From NCBI GenBank assembly GCA_040509055.1, contig JBEVLT010000314.1:1-8877 (forward strand): a stretch of DNA of 8,877 bases. The letters run 5' to 3'. The position numbers and the translations under genes are program-made. How positions within the stretch are numbered: the stretch's first letter is position 1; every line of letters starts with the position of its first letter. The notes beneath the pieces are model-generated. The model searched no databases. It saw only the letters and a program-made list of their open reading frames with translations, and was not told where the DNA came from. Source of the DNA: JAJKIP01 sp040509055. GTDB taxonomy: Bacteria > Bacteroidota > Bacteroidia > Chitinophagales > Chitinophagaceae. This document shows, one piece after another, positions 7,182 through 8,877 of the stretch.

Positions 7182-7267
7182 CCGGCGATGACAGCCGGAT
7201 ATCAGGAAGACACCTCCCTTTGGTCCGGTGTCCAGTCCCATTGGGACGGTATTCCGGTAGCTCCGGA
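7182..7267. other. Cluster of small inverted repeats in the coxA-ctaB spacer
   Basis: The 237-base spacer 7125-7361 is three times longer than any other here and has no recognisable gene. Its middle is GC-rich and holds consecutive inverted repeats: CCGGC/GCCGG (7182-7186 with 7194-7198), GACACC/GGTGTC (7209-7214 with 7227-7232), GTCCC/GGGAC (7235-7239 with 7243-7247) and TCCGG/CCGGA (7253-7257 with 7263-7267). The third can be extended to CC/GG at 7232-7233 and 7248-7249 with one bulged A, competing with the second for base 7232. It could be a structured RNA leader for ctaB, a small RNA on either strand, or a decayed repeat element. I recognise no known riboswitch. Bases 7268-7361 are purine-rich and hold nothing I can name. 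Confidence 0.35.
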
Positions 7268-7361
7268 GGAGTGGTGAGGTGAGCAGCGGGCGGAACGCAG
7301 AAGTGTGCGACGCAACAGGCGATGAGCAGAGCGATGAAGATGGAACCATAAAAAATATCGC

Positions 7362-8285
7362 ATGGCTGACCATGCGGTTTTAAATAGCGAAAGCAGGCTG
7401 ATGAACAGAATCAGGGATTATTTACAGTTGGTAAAGCTTTCGCTTAGTATCATGGTGGTGTTCAGCAGCGTGATCAGTTACCTGCTGGCGCCGAAGGTGG
7501 TAGAGGCCGAATGGGGGATGATACTATTGCTCTTTGCAGGAGGGATGCTGGTAACAGGCAGTGCCAATGCCATCAACCAGGTGGTGGAGCGGGATACCGA
7601 TGCGCTGATGAAGCGTACGGCGAAACGGCCGGTAGCGGCCGGGCGCATGAGCGCAGCCCACGGATGGGGATTTGCCATCGTGACGGGTGCGCTGGGTGTG
7701 TTCATTCTCGGTAACTATTTCAACTGGCTGTCGGCCGGGCTGGCAGCCTTTAGCCTGTTCCTGTACGCGTTTATCTACACACCGCTGAAAAAGGTGAATT
7801 CCATCGCGGTGCTGGTGGGTGCTGTACCGGGAGCGCTGCCCTGCCTGATCGGCTGGGCGGCCGGCGACGACCAGCTGTCGACCGGGGGATGGGTGCTCTT
7901 TGCCATACAGTTTCTGTGGCAGTTCCCGCATTTCTGGGCCATTGCCTGGATTGCACACGGGGATTATGCCACGGCAGGCTTTAAGCTGCTGCCTTCGGAG
8001 AAAGGGCCGACACAATTCACGGCAATGCAGACGGTGATCTATTCGCTGCTGCTGCTGCCCATGACGGTGGTGCCGTTTTATACCGGTATGTGCCGCTATG
8101 ATGACGTGGCAGGAAGCATCGGGCTGGGGCTGGTGATCGTGGCAAATTTTTTCATGATCGTCCGCTGCATCAGGCTGTACCAGAAAATGGATGTACGATC
8201 GGCAAGAGGCGTGATGTTTGGCAGCTATTTGTACCTGCCGGTGGTGCTGCTGGCGCTGCTGCTGAGCAAGAGCCCTGTGCTGTAG
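7362..8285 (+). CDS. ctaB: Protohaem IX farnesyltransferase (haem O synthase)
   Basis: The 307-residue integral membrane prenyltransferase (CtaB/CyoE, UbiA superfamily) attaches a farnesyl group to haem B to give haem O, the precursor of the haem A used by CoxA. The substrate motif is at 72-90: N72, E76, D78 and D80, then MKRTAKRP (83-90). The first acidic position of the usual NxxxDxxxD is Glu here. YTPLKKVNSIAV (139-150) and the second conserved site HGDYATAGFKLLP (199-211, with Asp201) are present, along with the Q-W-PHFW stretch (QFPHFWAIAW, 187-196). Seven to nine membrane helices are apparent; length is normal. The chosen ATG has an A-rich leader (ATAAAAAATATCGC); an ATG 13 codons in (7401) would give MNRIRDYLQL, also a plausible family start. 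It lies between coxA and coxC, so a haem A role is more likely than a bo3 role. Confidence 0.95.
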   Translation: MADHAVLNSESRLMNRIRDYLQLVKLSLSIMVVFSSVISYLLAPKVVEAEWGMILLLFAGGMLVTGSANAINQVVERDTDALMKRTAKRPVAAGRMSAAHGWGFAIVTGALGVFILGNYFNWLSAGLAAFSLFLYAFIYTPLKKVNSIAVLVGAVPGALPCLIGWAAGDDQLSTGGWVLFAIQFLWQFPHFWAIAWIAHGDYATAGFKLLPSEKGPTQFTAMQTVIYSLLLLPMTVVPFYTGMCRYDDVAGSIGLGLVIVANFFMIVRCIRLYQKMDVRSARGVMFGSYLYLPVVLLALLLSKSPVL

Positions 8286-8291
8286 GCGATC

Positions 8292-8329
8292 TGAGTATTG
8301 AATATGCAACAAACAGCAATCAATGCTCA
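8292..8329 (+). other. Ten-base-pair hairpin in the ctaB-coxC spacer
   Basis: TGAGTATTGA (8292-8301) pairs with TCAATGCTCA (8320-8329) over ten positions, nine Watson-Crick and one U-G (8296 with 8325), around an 18-base loop. It starts 7 bases after the ctaB stop and ends 27 bases before the coxC ATG. TTTT occurs at 8345-8348 but not directly after the stem, so a simple intrinsic terminator is unlikely. An RNA processing or stability element is the simplest inferred role. Confidence 0.5.
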
Positions 8330-8356
8330 ACGGATAAAAACTGATTTTGGAGATTT

Positions 8357-8877
8357 ATGAATATAGCAGTGGATAGTCAGTCGCAACGAAAAAAATTACA
8401 CCCGCACAAGTTTACCTTGTGGGTAGCGATAGCGAGCATCCTGATGATGTTTGCCGGGCTGACCAGCGCTTTTATCGTCAAAAGCAACCTGGTAGGGTGG
8501 AGGCAGATCGAGATGCCGCAGGTGTTCTGGGTGTCGACAGGCGTGATCGTGCTGAGCAGCCTGACGATACAGCTGGCCTTGCGGTCCTTCCGGCAGCGGG
8601 GCATGGGCACATACCGGCTGCTGGTAGCCATCACCTTCCTGCTTGGCGCCGCTTTCGTGGTGCTGCAGTGGGTTGGCTTCCGGGAACTGTGGGTGCAGCA
8701 GCAGGTGACGTTCAGGGGCTCGTCGGGCGCCGGCCAGTTCCTCTACATCATTTTCGGCCTGCATGCCCTGCACGTGATCGGGGGCATTATCACGCTGATC
8801 GTATTGTTTGTCAAAGCGTTTTTTGGCAAAACGAAAACATACAGCCCGGTTCCGGTAGAGGTAACAGCTACCTACTG
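8357..8877 (+). CDS. coxC: Cytochrome c oxidase subunit III, 3' end cut by the window
   Basis: An open frame of 173 complete codons runs from the ATG at 8357 off the window end with no stop. It is a haem-copper oxidase subunit III, the small membrane subunit that stabilises CoxA and supports its proton uptake. Visible helices are at about 20-41, 55-76, 86-107 and 127-152. Family marks are MFAGLTSAFIVK (31-42), LGAAFVVLQWVGFRELW (96-112) and LHALHVIGGI (135-144), the last equivalent to the HxxHVxxG segment of subunit III. The frame ends at ATY followed by TG, which fits the usual TYWHFVD continuation leading into the last helix, so roughly 20-25 residues are probably missing. Bacteroidota often carry a second subunit III gene and a small subunit IV next; these would lie beyond the window. 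It starts 71 bases after ctaB. Confidence 0.93.
   Translation, partial: MNIAVDSQSQRKKLHPHKFTLWVAIASILMMFAGLTSAFIVKSNLVGWRQIEMPQVFWVSTGVIVLSSLTIQLALRSFRQRGMGTYRLLVAITFLLGAAFVVLQWVGFRELWVQQQVTFRGSSGAGQFLYIIFGLHALHVIGGIITLIVLFVKAFFGKTKTYSPVPVEVTATY

Noticed and set aside
7188..7277. A 29-codon + strand frame (ATG at 7188, TGA at 7275) in the coxA-ctaB spacer
   Set aside because: Very short, with no family resemblance and no A-rich or Shine-Dalgarno leader. Its bases are better explained by the inverted repeats there. Conservation in relatives would be needed to revive it.
7179..7373. A 64-codon minus-strand frame across the same spacer
   Set aside because: Low-complexity Ser/Pro/Leu content, no recognised domain, and it overlaps the ctaB start on the opposite strand.
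64..8877. CRISPR arrays, insertion sequences, tRNA or rRNA genes, phage or defence genes
   Set aside because: No spaced direct repeats, transposase motifs, cloverleaf-like segments or foreign-looking genes were seen. The window is almost entirely intact respiratory genes.

Overview
The window is a single-direction gene block (all + strand) of an aerobic respiratory chain from a member of the Bacteroidota. The pieces that point there are the act gene order, a monohaem lipoprotein ActE, a CoxB with extra N-terminal membrane helices, a His-rich CoxA N-terminus, short subunit III, ctaB lying between coxA and coxC, and A-rich leaders rather than clear Shine-Dalgarno sites. A Chitinophaga-like (Chitinophagaceae) source is my best guess, but it rests on the overall look of the proteins and not on a search. 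The DNA looks moderately GC-rich inside genes and AT-rich in most spacers.

Layout. Bases 1-14 are not genomic: they match the 3' end of an Illumina TruSeq adapter, so this is the raw end of an assembled contig. Bases 15-63 are an AT-rich spacer made of a degenerate 7-base repeat. Then come actC, actD, actE and actF (64-4128), four of the six usual subunits of alternative complex III (ACIII, a quinol:electron-acceptor oxidoreductase). actA and actB, normally just upstream, lie beyond the contig end. Next are coxB and coxA (4197-7124), the CuA and haem-copper catalytic subunits of an A1-type cytochrome c oxidase. A 237-base spacer follows, with a second degenerate heptad tract and several small inverted repeats. 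Then come ctaB (7362-8285, haem O synthase) and coxC (8357 to the window end, subunit III, cut off by the window about two dozen residues early). No spacer exceeds 300 bases.

How it works together. ActC and ActF are the ten-helix membrane subunits of ACIII, with ActC the main candidate for quinol oxidation. ActD anchors the complex, and ActE is a lipid-anchored monohaem cytochrome c. Electrons pass to the CuA centre of CoxB, then to haem a and the haem a3/CuB site of CoxA, where oxygen is reduced. CtaB makes the haem O precursor of haem A for CoxA. In Flavobacterium johnsoniae the ACIII and the aa3 oxidase form a physical supercomplex, and this gene layout suggests the same here.

I found no undescribed enzyme system: every gene belongs to a known family and looks intact. 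The less-explained material is in the spacers. The four spacers from actF onward each hold inverted repeats, while the three spacers within the act genes show none that I can see. Two spacers carry degenerate heptad tracts.
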